Of a stretch of 64,000 bases of DNA, positions 39,996 through 48,710 are shown in pieces. Origin of the DNA: Dyella amyloliquefaciens (lineage in GTDB: Bacteria; Pseudomonadota; Gammaproteobacteria; Xanthomonadales; Rhodanobacteraceae). The stretch is from positions 673,313 through 737,312 of the forward strand of contig NZ_SAYT01000002.1 of NCBI RefSeq assembly GCF_004296575.1. The letters run 5' to 3'. A model generated the notes under the pieces. That model searched no databases and was not told the origin of the DNA. It saw only the letters and a program-made list of their open reading frames with translations. The translations under genes were made by a program, and so were the position numbers. Numbering within the stretch: position 1 is the first letter of the stretch; each line of letters starts with the position of its first letter.

Positions 39996-40437
39996 GAGCG
40001 CACCCAGTGCGCGACCGCGGCGCCTCGGGCTTGCCGCTTCGTAGGCTTATCGCGCACTGGGTGCGCTCCTACAAGAGCGGTCAGTGCTCCCGTGCGAAAG
40101 TGGAGCCGCGTTGTGGGAGCGCATCCTATGCGCGACCGCAGCGCCTCAGGGTTGCCGCTTCGTAGGCTTATCGCGCACTGGGTGCGCTCCTACAAAAGCG
40201 GTCAGTGCTCCCGTGCGGAAGTGGAGCCGTGTTGTGGGAGCGCATCCTATGCGCGACCGCAGCGCCTCAGGGCTACCGCTTCGTAGGCTTGTCGCGCACA
40301 GGGTGCGCTCCTACAAAAGCGGGCAGTGGTCCCGTGCGGAAGTGGAGCCGTGTTGTGGGAGCGCATCCTATGCGCGACCGCAACGCCTCAGGGTTTCCGC
40401 TTCGTAGGCTTGTCGCGCACAGGGTGCGCTCCCACAA
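39991..40437. repeat. four-unit tandem array of REP pairs, exact 121-bp period
   Basis: Units start at 39991, 40112, 40233 and 40354; the last lacks the spacer. Each unit is a REP (TGTRGGAGCGCA...TGCGCGA), a variable 35-base middle, an inverted REP (TCGCGCAC...GCTCCYACA) and a 37-base spacer (AGCGGTCAGTGCTCCCGTGC type). The hairpin core varies with compensation: GCGCAC/GTGCGC in unit 1 but GCGCAT/ATGCGC in units 2-4. A BIME-like structure of GTAG-type REPs. It starts 2 bases before the porin stop codon. Confidence 0.92.
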
Positions 40438-40455
40438 AAGCTGAGGTGTTGATGA

Positions 40456-41064
40456 TCAGGACGGCAGTTGCGCCAGCTCCAGCGCGGCGATGCGGCGCTC
40501 CAGCCTTGGCCCCAGATAGCAATGCGAACCACACGGCATCAGTCCTGCGCCCGTGAACTCGCGCAGGTACCACGACGGCGCGCGGGAATGAAAACCTTCC
40601 AGATCACCATCCACACCATCACGACTGGTGAAGACTTCGAGGAAGGCGACGCCCTCCAGCATGTCGGCAATACCCGCCAGCCCCGCGCGGATTTCTGCCG
40701 GCTTCAGGTAGTGCAGCACATCGGTGCACACGATCAGGTCGAAGCGGTGATCGAAGCGCAGGTATTCAAGCTGGCCGAAGCGCGCCAGACCGATATTGCG
40801 GCTTCGCCCATAGCGCGCCACCGCGTATTCGCTCGCATCCACGCCCTGATAGTGAACGTCGGGTCTCAATGCACGCAGAGGTGCCCGCCACACGCCTTCT
40901 CCGCAGCCCACGTCGAGCACGCTGCGCACGGGGCGTCCCAGGTAGTACTCCGCCTGTGCCACGGCCATCGCCACCTTGCGCCGCAATTCGGCCGGCGAAG
41001 CCACCGAGTGATCCGGATGGCGATACCACTTGTCGAAATAGGCGCGATCGTAGACTTTGGGCAC
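40456..41064 (-). CDS. class I SAM-dependent methyltransferase
   Basis: 202 residues from a GTG start with GAGGAGAGCCCC upstream. The Rossmann-fold SAM site is SVLDVGCGEGVWRAPL (motif I, about 49-64), then GVDASEYAVARY and FDLIVCTDVLHYLKPAEI. The substrate is unknown; N-terminal YFDKWYRHPDHSV resembles small-molecule or lipid methyltransferases. Lies between the REP array and a small unrelated gene on the opposite strand. Confidence 0.88.
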   Translation of the reverse strand: MPKVYDRAYFDKWYRHPDHSVASPAELRRKVAMAVAQAEYYLGRPVRSVLDVGCGEGVWRAPLRALRPDVHYQGVDASEYAVARYGRSRNIGLARFGQLEYLRFDHRFDLIVCTDVLHYLKPAEIRAGLAGIADMLEGVAFLEVFTSRDGVDGDLEGFHSRAPSWYLREFTGAGLMPCGSHCYLGPRLERRIAALELAQLPS

Positions 41065-41168
41065 GGGGCTCTCCTCAAAGCATGAATGGTAGCCCAGCAG
41101 GAGCGCTCACCTGCCCTGAACATGGCTTGGGCGAGCATGGGGTCGCTGGAAACTGGAAGCCGCCCACC

Positions 41169-41456
41169 ATGCCCATGATCCGCATCCGCATGACCGGCAG
41201 CCGCGACGACGCGGATACCCTGCTCACAACGCTGCACGGCATCGATGGCATCGAACACATCGAGGAACTGGAAGAGCCTTCGAACTTCCTGCGCGACGAC
41301 TCCAGCTCGAGCGAGCTGGTCGACGACAACGGCAGCGAGCTGTTCCTGATCGAAGTGCAGGCTGGCGACAATCTGCACGCCGACGCCGTGCGTGCCGTCA
41401 CCGAAGTGGAAGCCACCATCCTCGGGGCCGTCGTGGAATTCGTCGACGAGTTCTGA
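41169..41456 (+). CDS. small acidic protein of unknown function
   Basis: 95 residues, strongly acidic in the middle (DDSSSSELVDDNGSELFLIE). The first half, IRIRMTGSRDDADTLLTTLHGIDGIEHIEELEE, has the beta-alpha-beta rhythm of a ferredoxin-like/ACT fold. No family recognised. The frame is open upstream, but that part is antisense to the methyltransferase gene; the ATG at 41169 is the first beyond it. GGAAG lies in front. Confidence 0.7.
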   Translation: MPMIRIRMTGSRDDADTLLTTLHGIDGIEHIEELEEPSNFLRDDSSSSELVDDNGSELFLIEVQAGDNLHADAVRAVTEVEATILGAVVEFVDEF

Positions 41457-41696
41457 GTTCCTTTGCTCCTTCCGGAACCTCCAGGAAGCGACCATGCACG
41501 GCCTCGACGCTGGGGAGCGAGGAGGGCATGGAGTGAACGCCACGCTTGCGCCATCCTGTCGATCGCCATCCAGCCCGCGCCGGATGAATCCCCGTCGAAT
41601 AAATTCGCTGCGTGCCGGTAGTCCGGACGCCACTTCCTGCGTTCACACAGCCATATCCACGCCGTCGCTTGCCCTCACCGCCAGGAATCCCGACGC

Positions 41697-43253
41697 ATGC
41701 GCTTTACACCCAAGCCGGTTCGCCTTGCCCTCCGCCCGCTGCTGGCTGCCTTTGCGCTCGTCGTCGCGGTAGCGCCCACAGGCGCCATCGCACGAAGTGC
41801 CCATCCGTTGTCGCAGGACGACGTCGAGTGGCTGCGCCGTGATGGCTTCGACCTCGACAGCGCGACCGTCGAGCACTATCGCGAACTGGGACGCTCCCGC
41901 TTCCTCGACGAACAGCTCGACGACCATGGCAGCGATGCACTGCCCCAGCCGATCACCGCCCTGATCGCCGGCTACGAAGTCGCCAACACGCCCACCGAGC
42001 AGTTGCTGGCGAACCTTCGCGACGAGCAGGAAAAGATCAAGAACATGCCCGACGGCGACGACAAGACCGCCGCCAAGAAGGCCCAGCAGGAGCACGCCAA
42101 CCAGCTGCTGCAGCAGGCGCAGCAGATCGAGCTGCTGCATGCCGTCTACGGCCAGAACCAGCTGAAGGAACAGATGGTGTGGTTCTGGCTCAACCATTTC
42201 AGCATCTACGGCGCCAAGGGCCGCGTGCGCTGGGTGGCCGCCGACTACGTACAGAACACCATCCGTCCGCACGCGCTGGGCAAGTTCCGCGACCTGGTGA
42301 TGGCCACGCTGCAGAGCCCGGCCATGATGGAGTTCCTGGACAACGCGCAGAACGCCAAGGACCACGTCAACGAAAACTACGCGCGCGAGCTGATGGAGCT
42401 GCACACGCTCGGGGTAGGTTCGGGCTACACGCAGCAGGACGTGCAGCAGCTAGCGTTGATCCTTACCGGCTCGGGCGTGGCGCCTCTGCGCGATCGCCCT
42501 GCCCTGCGCGAACATCCGCGTTTCGCCGCCATGTTCGTGCGCAATGGTCTGTTCGAATTCAACCCCAAGCGCCACGACTACAGCGACAAGGTATTGCTGG
42601 GCCAGAAGATCAGGGGTTCGGGTTTTGACGAAGTGACCAAGGCGGTGGACCTGATCACCCGCCAGCCTGCCTGTGCGCAGTTCATCTCGCGCGAGCTCGC
42701 GGAATACTTCGTGGCCGATCAGCCGCCGCCGGAACTGGTGGCGAAGATGGCCCACACCTTCCAGCGCACCGACGGCGACATCGCCGAAGTACTGCGCACC
42801 ATGCTCGAGTCGAAAGAGCTGGCCTCAAGCTACGGCAAGAAGTTCAAGGACCCGATGCAGTTCGTGGTGTCGTCCGTGCGCGTCGCCTACGACGGCAAGC
42901 CCATCGCCAATGCCAAGCCGCTCATCAACTGGCTCAACCAGCTTGGCGAACCGGTATTCGGCCGGCTCACGCCCGATGGCTGGCCGCTGGACGGCAGTGG
43001 CTGGTCCAGTTCCGGCCAGATGGCCAAACGCTTCGAGATCGCCGGCGCCATCGGCACCGGCAACAACCGCCTGCTGACGCCCGAAGGCATGCCGCGCTCC
43101 GGCGGCGACTTCCCGATGCTGACCACCAAGCTCTACTACGAGACGGTCGACCCGCGCCTGAGCGCCCCCACGCGCGACGCGCTCGCCAAGGCCATTTCCC
43201 AGCAGGAATGGAACACCTTCCTGCTCTCCTCGCCCGACTTCAATTACCGCTGA
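41697..43253 (+). CDS. DUF1800 family secreted protein
   Basis: 518 residues, signal peptide to about residue 33 (GAIARSAHP). The DUF1800 core is clear: KEQMVWFWLNHFSIYGAKGRV, NTIRPHALGKFRDLVMATLQSPAM, NENYARELMELHTLGVGSGYTQQDV and FISRELAEYFVADQPPPELV. Biochemical role unknown. Nine bases before the DUF1501 gene; the pair is found together across many phyla. Confidence 0.93.
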   Translation: MRFTPKPVRLALRPLLAAFALVVAVAPTGAIARSAHPLSQDDVEWLRRDGFDLDSATVEHYRELGRSRFLDEQLDDHGSDALPQPITALIAGYEVANTPTEQLLANLRDEQEKIKNMPDGDDKTAAKKAQQEHANQLLQQAQQIELLHAVYGQNQLKEQMVWFWLNHFSIYGAKGRVRWVAADYVQNTIRPHALGKFRDLVMATLQSPAMMEFLDNAQNAKDHVNENYARELMELHTLGVGSGYTQQDVQQLALILTGSGVAPLRDRPALREHPRFAAMFVRNGLFEFNPKRHDYSDKVLLGQKIRGSGFDEVTKAVDLITRQPACAQFISRELAEYFVADQPPPELVAKMAHTFQRTDGDIAEVLRTMLESKELASSYGKKFKDPMQFVVSSVRVAYDGKPIANAKPLINWLNQLGEPVFGRLTPDGWPLDGSGWSSSGQMAKRFEIAGAIGTGNNRLLTPEGMPRSGGDFPMLTTKLYYETVDPRLSAPTRDALAKAISQQEWNTFLLSSPDFNYR

Positions 43254-43262
43254 GGTGTATCG

Positions 43263-44465
43263 ATGAACCGACGCGACTTTCTTCGTTCCGCGGCAGCCGC
43301 TGCCATCGCTGCACCAGCGTTCTCGTTCTCCGGACGCCTGTTCGCGGCGCCGGCCAGCAGCCCGCGATTCCTGCTGGTGTTCCTGCGTGGCGGCTACGAC
43401 TGCAACAACCTGCTGGTGCCCTACGGCAGCGACTTCTATTACGAATCGCGCCCGACGCTGGCAATCGCGCGTCCGGATGCGAACAACCCCAACAGCGCGA
43501 TCGCGCTCGACAGCCACTGGGGCCTCAACCCCGTGCTGCGCGACTCGATCTATCCGCTTTGGCAGAAGCGCCAGGTGGCCTTCGTACCGTTCGCCGGTAC
43601 CGACGATCTCTCGCGCAGCCACTTCGAGACGCAGGACAACATCGAGTCGGGCGAGCCCAGCAACCAGCGCAGCGACTATCGCTCCGGCTTCATGGCACGC
43701 CTGTCGGGCCAGATGCGCAGCGTGCCGTCGATCGCCTTTACCGATGCGCTGCCGCTCAGCTTCCAGGGCGGCAACCATGACATCCCCAACATCTCGCTGC
43801 GCGGCAACACCAAGCCGGTGTTCGACGAACGTCAGGCGGGCATCCTCGCCGGCATGTACAAGGACACCAGCCTCGCCTCCGCGGCCGCTGACGGACTGGA
43901 ACTGCGCCAGACCGTGTCCAAGGAACTGCAGGACGAGATGATGAAGGCCAACCGCGGCGCGCCCAACGCGAAGAACTTCGCGGCGGAAACGCAACGCATC
44001 GCCACCATGATGCGCGACCAGTACCGGCTCGGCTTCGTCGATGTCGGCGGCTGGGACACCCACGTCAACCAGGGCAGCGTCACCGGCGGGCTCGCCAACA
44101 ACCTCGGCAACCTCGGCAAGGGCCTGGCTGCCTACGCCGATGCACTCGGCGACGAATGGAACAACACCGTGGTGGTCGTGGTGTCGGAGTTCGGCCGCAC
44201 CTTCCGCGAGAACGGCAACAAAGGCACGGACCACGGGCACGGCACGGTCTATTGGGTGCTGGGTGGCAAGGTCAACGGCGGACGCATCGCCGGCGACCAG
44301 GTCGCGATCAATGCGCAGAGCCTGCTGCAGAATCGTGATTACCCGGTGCTCACCAACTATCGCGACATGCTGGGCGGGTTGCTGGGGCGCACCTGGGGAC
44401 TATCGGGCAGCCAGCTGCAGAGCGTGTTCCCCGGTTCGCGGCCGCGGGATTTGCAGCTGGCGTAG
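43263..44465 (+). CDS. DUF1501 family Tat-exported protein
   Basis: 400 residues. Twin-arginine signal MNRRDFLRSAAAAAIAAPAF, then LLVFLRGGYDCNNLLVPY, DDLSRSHFETQDNIE, VDVGGWDTHVNQG and VVVSEFGRTFRENGNKGTDHGHG, which resemble the metal-binding motifs of the alkaline phosphatase/sulfatase superfamily. Function unknown. Co-transcribed with the DUF1800 gene; followed by two REP pairs. Confidence 0.93.
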   Translation: MNRRDFLRSAAAAAIAAPAFSFSGRLFAAPASSPRFLLVFLRGGYDCNNLLVPYGSDFYYESRPTLAIARPDANNPNSAIALDSHWGLNPVLRDSIYPLWQKRQVAFVPFAGTDDLSRSHFETQDNIESGEPSNQRSDYRSGFMARLSGQMRSVPSIAFTDALPLSFQGGNHDIPNISLRGNTKPVFDERQAGILAGMYKDTSLASAAADGLELRQTVSKELQDEMMKANRGAPNAKNFAAETQRIATMMRDQYRLGFVDVGGWDTHVNQGSVTGGLANNLGNLGKGLAAYADALGDEWNNTVVVVVSEFGRTFRENGNKGTDHGHGTVYWVLGGKVNGGRIAGDQVAINAQSLLQNRDYPVLTNYRDMLGGLLGRTWGLSGSQLQSVFPGSRPRDLQLA

Positions 44466-44480
44466 TGCCCCTCGCAAAAC

Positions 44481-44563
44481 TGTAGGAGCGCACCCAGTGC
44501 GCGACCGCGGACCATGGGCCCAACGCTCCGTCGGCTTTTCGCGCACTGGGTGCGCTCCTACAA
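44481..44563. repeat. inverted pair of GTAG-type REPs
   Basis: TGTAGGAGCGCACCCAGTGC... at 44481 and its inverted copy ending CTCCTACA at 44562, 83 bases in all, starting 15 bases after the DUF1501 stop. Same ends as unit 1 at 39991, but a different middle, so the ends are conserved and the centre is not. Confidence 0.88.
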
Positions 44564-44586
44564 AACCACTTGCCACATCATCACTA

Positions 44587-44670
44587 TGCGGGAGCGCACC
44601 CTGTGCGCGACCGCAGAGCTCCAGTGCTTCCTCTCCGTAGGCTTGTCGCGCACAGGGTGCGCTCCCACAG
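44587..44670. repeat. second inverted pair of REPs, CCT-loop variant
   Basis: GGGAGCGCACCCTGTGCGCG and its inverted copy ending CTCCCACA. Loop CCT instead of CCA, matched on both arms as in units 3-4 of the array at 39991. Confidence 0.88.
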
Positions 44671-44682
44671 AATGCTCTCCGG

Positions 44683-45126
44683 TTACGCGCCCAGGCGGCG
44701 GTAACGCCCATCCATCACACGCTCCCAGCTCACGCCGCCGTCGAACGAACTCTCCAGGCGCAGCGTGAAGACATCTCCGCCTTCCAAGGCGTAGACATGC
44801 CGCGTCTGACCGCGCGACGAGCTGCGTACGAAGGTGAGGCGCTGCCCGTCCCACAGGCCGGGGGCGGGGTTGGCGGGCACGAATCCGTAGCTGTCGAACC
44901 AGTACAGCGCGTATTGGTCATGTTCGGGGCCAGCCACGAAGACCGCGTGTGCCTGCAGCACCGCCTTGCCGTCGCGCTCCTGGCGATAGTCCTGCACAAG
45001 CGTCCGGCCACCAAGCTCCAGCCCCGCGCGAACCGAACCCCTGGCCGGGCCGCCCTGTCCCCAGCGGGTCGTCGCGATCTCCTCGTCGCCAGTCCACTCA
45101 CCGGCCAACGCGTCGAACATCGTCAT
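44683..45126 (-). CDS. DUF1579-like cytoplasmic protein
   Basis: 147 residues. FDALAGEWTGDEEIA at the start and RGQTRHVYALEGGDVFTLRLESSFDGG near the end are lipocalin-like strands seen in DUF1579 relatives. Function unknown. Start at 45126 has GGGAGG 7 bases upstream. Follows the membrane sensor gene by 31 bases, so likely the third gene of the PadR operon. Confidence 0.78.
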   Translation of the reverse strand: MTMFDALAGEWTGDEEIATTRWGQGGPARGSVRAGLELGGRTLVQDYRQERDGKAVLQAHAVFVAGPEHDQYALYWFDSYGFVPANPAPGLWDGQRLTFVRSSSRGQTRHVYALEGGDVFTLRLESSFDGGVSWERVMDGRYRRLGA

Positions 45127-45157
45127 GTCATAGCCTCCCATGGCCCGAGGTCCTGCC

Positions 45158-46081
45158 TCAGTCGCCGTCGCGCGGCACCAGCATGACCTTGGCGATGTGG
45201 CCGTGCATGATGCCGAGGCTGCGTGCAAGGTGCAGCGTGGCGAACAGCAGCACGATACCGATCATGCAAAGTATGGTCACGTCGGTCCAGCCGATTTCAT
45301 GGAAGCCCAGGCCCCAGCTGATCAGCGGCTGGCCATCCGTGAACACGCCGCCGAACCGGCTGCGGTCGACAGCGAGTGCGAGCGGCGAGGCAATGAAGGC
45401 CACCGACACGCTCAGCAAGGTCACCGCCAGCGTGAAGTACACAATGCCCAGCGGCAGCATCAGCCACATGTAGCAGATCGTGGTCCACGTATGCAGGTCG
45501 GTGAACATGCGGCCGATGCGCTTCATCAACCCCATCGGCGGCGACGGATACACCGGGCGGCGCGGCATGCGCATGCCCAGCATGGTCTCCACGATGCGCC
45601 CTTCCATCAGCGAGAGCACGCGCACGCTGCCGAAGAACAGCACGATGAACGGCAGGCCGATGATCAGGATCGACAGGCTGGCCGACAGCGAAATGCCGGT
45701 GACCGCCCAGGTGAAGTAGAAGATGCCGGTCGCCAGCGACAGCAGCATGTAGAACAACGCGCCGTAAGTGCGTGCATCCGCGGCGACACCGAAGAAGCGC
45801 CCCAGCGCGGAGCGGCGCTTGGGCGGCGGCGGCGTGCGCAGCGCGCGCTGGATCTTGATCTCCTGGTCGCGATAGATGTCCGCCACTTCGTCGGGCGCGC
45901 CATAGCTGCCCACCACGTGGGCAAGCATCTCCGCCTCGGTGCGTCGCGGGTTCTCGGCCAGCTCCGCGCGCAGGTGTTCTTCCGCGTCGTACAGCGCATC
46001 CTGGATCAATGCCGGATCGGCCCCACGCAGTGCGTCGCGCAGCTGCTTGAGGTACTCGGCAATCGTGCGTGGTGCGTTCAT
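45158..46081 (-). CDS. PadR-linked membrane sensor-domain protein (DUF1700/HAAS type)
   Basis: 307 residues. N-terminal helical HAAS-like domain (IAEYLKQLRDALRGADPALI...DALYDAEEHLRAELAENPRRTEAEMLAHVVGSYGAPDEVADIYRD), then four to six transmembrane segments with two similar halves (GALFYMLLSLATGIFYFTWAV and ICYMWLMLPLGIVYFTLAV). These genes are typically paired with PadR regulators and control envelope stress. Its ATG shares one base with the padR stop (TAATG), so translation is coupled. Confidence 0.85.
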   Translation of the reverse strand: MNAPRTIAEYLKQLRDALRGADPALIQDALYDAEEHLRAELAENPRRTEAEMLAHVVGSYGAPDEVADIYRDQEIKIQRALRTPPPPKRRSALGRFFGVAADARTYGALFYMLLSLATGIFYFTWAVTGISLSASLSILIIGLPFIVLFFGSVRVLSLMEGRIVETMLGMRMPRRPVYPSPPMGLMKRIGRMFTDLHTWTTICYMWLMLPLGIVYFTLAVTLLSVSVAFIASPLALAVDRSRFGGVFTDGQPLISWGLGFHEIGWTDVTILCMIGIVLLFATLHLARSLGIMHGHIAKVMLVPRDGD

Positions 46082-46443
46082 TACACCCCTCCTTGCAAGA
46101 CGGCATCGACGGAAGCGCGCGTGGCGTTCCAGGCATCCACCCAGTCGCGCAAGACCTCGCGCCCCGGCTTCGTAATGCGGTAATAGCGTCGCGGCGGCCC
46201 GCTCACGGAAGGCTCCACCTCGCTGTCGAGCAGCCCGGCGGCCTCCAGATTGCGCAGCACGGGATAAAGCGCGCTCTGTTTCCCCGAGAGCACCCCCTCC
46301 CCCACATCTTCCAGACGTTTGGCGATCTGGTAGCCGTACATCGGCTGACGCGACTGCCCAAGCACCGCCAGCAGCACCAGGGACACGGTGCCCGCCGACA
46401 GCTCTTTCTGGAATTTCTTCAGATGGCTGGCATTGTCGTCCAC
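46081..46443 (-). CDS. PadR-family transcriptional regulator
   Basis: 120 residues from a GTG start. Winged helix with GTVSLVLLAVLGQSRQPMYGYQIAKRLEDVGEGVLSGKQSALYPVLRNLEAAGLLDSEVE and the PadR motif GPPRRYYRITKPGREVL. Represses its own operon in most studied cases. Upstream bases 46470-46505 hold GTTAAC and TAGTAC, possible operator parts. Confidence 0.92.
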   Translation of the reverse strand: MDDNASHLKKFQKELSAGTVSLVLLAVLGQSRQPMYGYQIAKRLEDVGEGVLSGKQSALYPVLRNLEAAGLLDSEVEPSVSGPPRRYYRITKPGREVLRDWVDAWNATRASVDAVLQGGV

Positions 46444-47176
46444 AGCTCACCCGCACTGCTGGTTACCTTGGAGTGAACCATAGTGCGAAGTTAACAGTAG
46501 TACATGGGCCTGAAGTCATGAGGGGCCGGCTGGGGGCCTGGTGTTAGTAGGCGTACCCCGAGGGCGGCCCGAACGGGCGTTTGAGATCGCTTTGTGGGCT
46601 TTTCGCGCACAAGCTTTAGTTATCGGCATACCACGGCAGGCCTCGACGTCACCCATCGAGGCATTTGATTTACTTGGGGGCGCACATACGTTGCATTCCT
46701 ACACCAGGCAAAGATCAGTGCGTCGTAGGACCAAGCGGTACAGGCTTTGCTTCCCAGACGCGCCCGTACTTTGCCGTCATGCCCGTTCGCCAGCCTTCTC
46801 ACGACCCGCCTTTCAGATAGCCGGCGATGAGCCGTGCGCCACGATCGGTGATGGCTTCAACTGTATCCCTCGAGATCGTCCGCACATGGTGCATGTGACC
46901 ATCAACCCACTTGAGATGAAACAGTCCCGCCTTATGAATCGCCTCCACCGCGTCGCCAAATGTATGGACGCCAGCGATATAGCGTGGTCGAAGTAGCCGT
47001 CCGCGGGTGTGGCAGGACTGATTGGCTCCAAGGAAACGCTTGATCCTGTCGACACGCGCGCCAAGGTCATGGACCGTACTGCCCGTTGCCTCGCGGCATT
47101 TGTATGCCGTTTATAACCTCTGGCAGATAGCTATTTTTCACGCGGCGCGCATGCTCATTCGCTCAGGGAACCTCAC
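46444..47176. other. 730-bp region with no intact gene
   Basis: Two long open frames (46541-46996 plus, 46813-47070 minus) have no ribosome site and unnatural composition and are not called. The minus frame 46799-47110 does look protein-like; it is listed separately as a remnant. The TTTGTGGG...CGCGCACAAG at 46591-46612 resembles a decayed REP. Confidence 0.5.
46799..47110 (-). pseudogene. possible gene remnant, no start codon
   Basis: In this frame the translation reads DLGARVDRIKRFLG...YIAGVHTFGDAVEAIHKAGL, FHLKWVDGHMHHVRTISRDT, VEAITDRGARLIAGYLKGGS and stops at 46799. The hydrophobic and charge pattern is that of a real protein, but between the upstream stop at 47111-47113 and the late Met there is no ATG, GTG or TTG. 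The N-terminal half may belong to another frame (a frameshift near 46985-47000) or be lost. No family recognised. Confidence 0.35.
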
Positions 47177-48400
47177 GTGGTCGCAGATATGACCCAGAGC
47201 GAGCCCATGATCCACTGGATCTACCAGTGCGATGACATCATCGTCGAGCCACACACTCATCGGCTTGAGCGCGCGCATGAAGACGTGTCGGTGGAGCCAA
47301 AGGCTTATGCCGTGCTGGTGGCGCTGCTTGAGAACGCGGGCGAGGTGGTAGAGAAGGATTTGCTGCTGGACATTGCGTGGGGACACCGGCACGTCACGCC
47401 GGGAGTGCTCAGTCGCGTCATCTCTCAGTTGCGACATGCGCTAGGCGACTCGGTCGGCGAGCCTCGTTATATCGCCACAGTTCATACGCTTGGCTATCGC
47501 TTCATAGGCAACGTCCAACGCCGACAGGCCATCGCGGAGACATCAGTTCTTTCATCGGCGCCGATTGCCGCAGCAACAAGCCAGGAACTGGCGACGATGC
47601 TGGACACCCGTCGTGCGCGCTCCGCCACAAAACGGTCCCGCGTGTGGCTTGTCGGATGGGGCGCTGCGGTGGCCGCCCTGGGCCTGCTGATGGCCATGGC
47701 TCACTGGCACGTCGCCCGCCAAAACGACGATTATGCTTTCGACGGCGACCTGCACAGCGCCGTGCTGATGCACGAGACTCGCCGCGGTGCTGAAGCGCAC
47801 GAGCGACTGACTCAGATGCAGACCGACTACCGCGACCAGCCAGCCAAGTTGCGTCGCGTTTACGAGGCGGACGCCACGTTCTATATGGATGAACAGCTGT
47901 ACGCACAGGCCGAGCAAGCGTTCACCCGAGCCCTGCAGGTCTCGCCCGATGAACCGGCGTTGCTCTATGGCCGTGGCTCTGCCTATGCGGACGAAGGCAA
48001 GATCGACCAGGCCGTAGACGACTTCCGTCATTTGCTGGCGCTGAAACCCAACGATACCGATGCGCGCAACGCGCTCGGCTACACACTGGCCGACGCCAAC
48101 CGTGAGCTGCCCGAAGCGCAGCGGCTGATTGAAGCGGCCCGCTTGGCCCGCCCAGGCGACCCTGCCATCGAAGACTCCTGGGCTTGGCTGCAATACCGCC
48201 TGGGCCATCTTGACCAGGCGGAGCAGACCCTGCGCAGCGTGTGGGCGACAAACAAGGACGCGGCCATTGGCGCGCACTTGGGCGAGGTGCTTTGGAAGCA
48301 GGGACGCCGGGAAGATGCGCAGCGCGTGTTCAACGACGTGCGCAAGGTCGACCCGCAGAGTACCAGCGTCCCCAACGCTCTCAAGCGCCTCAATCCATGA
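47177..48400 (+). CDS. winged-helix regulator with membrane segment and TPRs (CadC/ToxR-like)
   Basis: 407 residues. OmpR/PhoB-type winged helix at about 20-108 (VSVEPKAYAVLVALLENAGE...PRYIATVHTLGYRFIG), one transmembrane helix (about 155-175, VWLVGWGAAVAALGLLMAMA), then TPR repeats (about 235-400; AEQAFTRALQVSPDEPALLYGRG...). This is the one-component membrane-regulator layout. A GTG at 47177 preceded by AGGGAA is taken as start; ATG at 47189 is possible. The DNA-binding domain is a near relative of that at 51200. Confidence 0.85.
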   Translation: MVADMTQSEPMIHWIYQCDDIIVEPHTHRLERAHEDVSVEPKAYAVLVALLENAGEVVEKDLLLDIAWGHRHVTPGVLSRVISQLRHALGDSVGEPRYIATVHTLGYRFIGNVQRRQAIAETSVLSSAPIAAATSQELATMLDTRRARSATKRSRVWLVGWGAAVAALGLLMAMAHWHVARQNDDYAFDGDLHSAVLMHETRRGAEAHERLTQMQTDYRDQPAKLRRVYEADATFYMDEQLYAQAEQAFTRALQVSPDEPALLYGRGSAYADEGKIDQAVDDFRHLLALKPNDTDARNALGYTLADANRELPEAQRLIEAARLARPGDPAIEDSWAWLQYRLGHLDQAEQTLRSVWATNKDAAIGAHLGEVLWKQGRREDAQRVFNDVRKVDPQSTSVPNALKRLNP

Positions 48401-48710
48401 AACCTCCCTTTCGAACTTTGGCGGAAGTCCCTTCGCCGCCCACCCTCCTGCCGACAATCCCACGCGCACAGCCATCATCGATGCGCCGCAAGCCAAGCGT
48501 CGACCGCGCCTCGGCGGTATCGCGTGCCGCCTCTCCCTGGCCTGCGTATCGCGCCAAAGTCATGAGCTTTGGCGATGGCCATGTCGATTCGGCAACCGGC
48601 CGTTCGTCGTCATTTCAAGGAGGGCCAGAACATCGCCCCTGGGCAAAGCCCACCGTCGGCACGATCCTTTCCCAGGAGAGTGCCGAGCAACCCAGTCACA
48701 GGAAACCCCG
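48401..48710. other. 310-bp gap, no gene seen
   Basis: The frame of the next gene is open through it but lacks ribosome sites and codes for low-complexity Arg/Pro-rich sequence; no regulatory motif stands out. Confidence 0.5.

Noticed and set aside
39991-40437. 121-bp tandem repeats considered as a CRISPR array
   Set aside because: Repeats are long, themselves palindromic REP pairs, and the 'spacers' are near identical; no cas genes.
46541-46996. 151-codon plus-strand frame in the 46.5-47 kb gap
   Set aside because: No ribosome site, random-like composition; the minus strand in the same place has the more protein-like frame.
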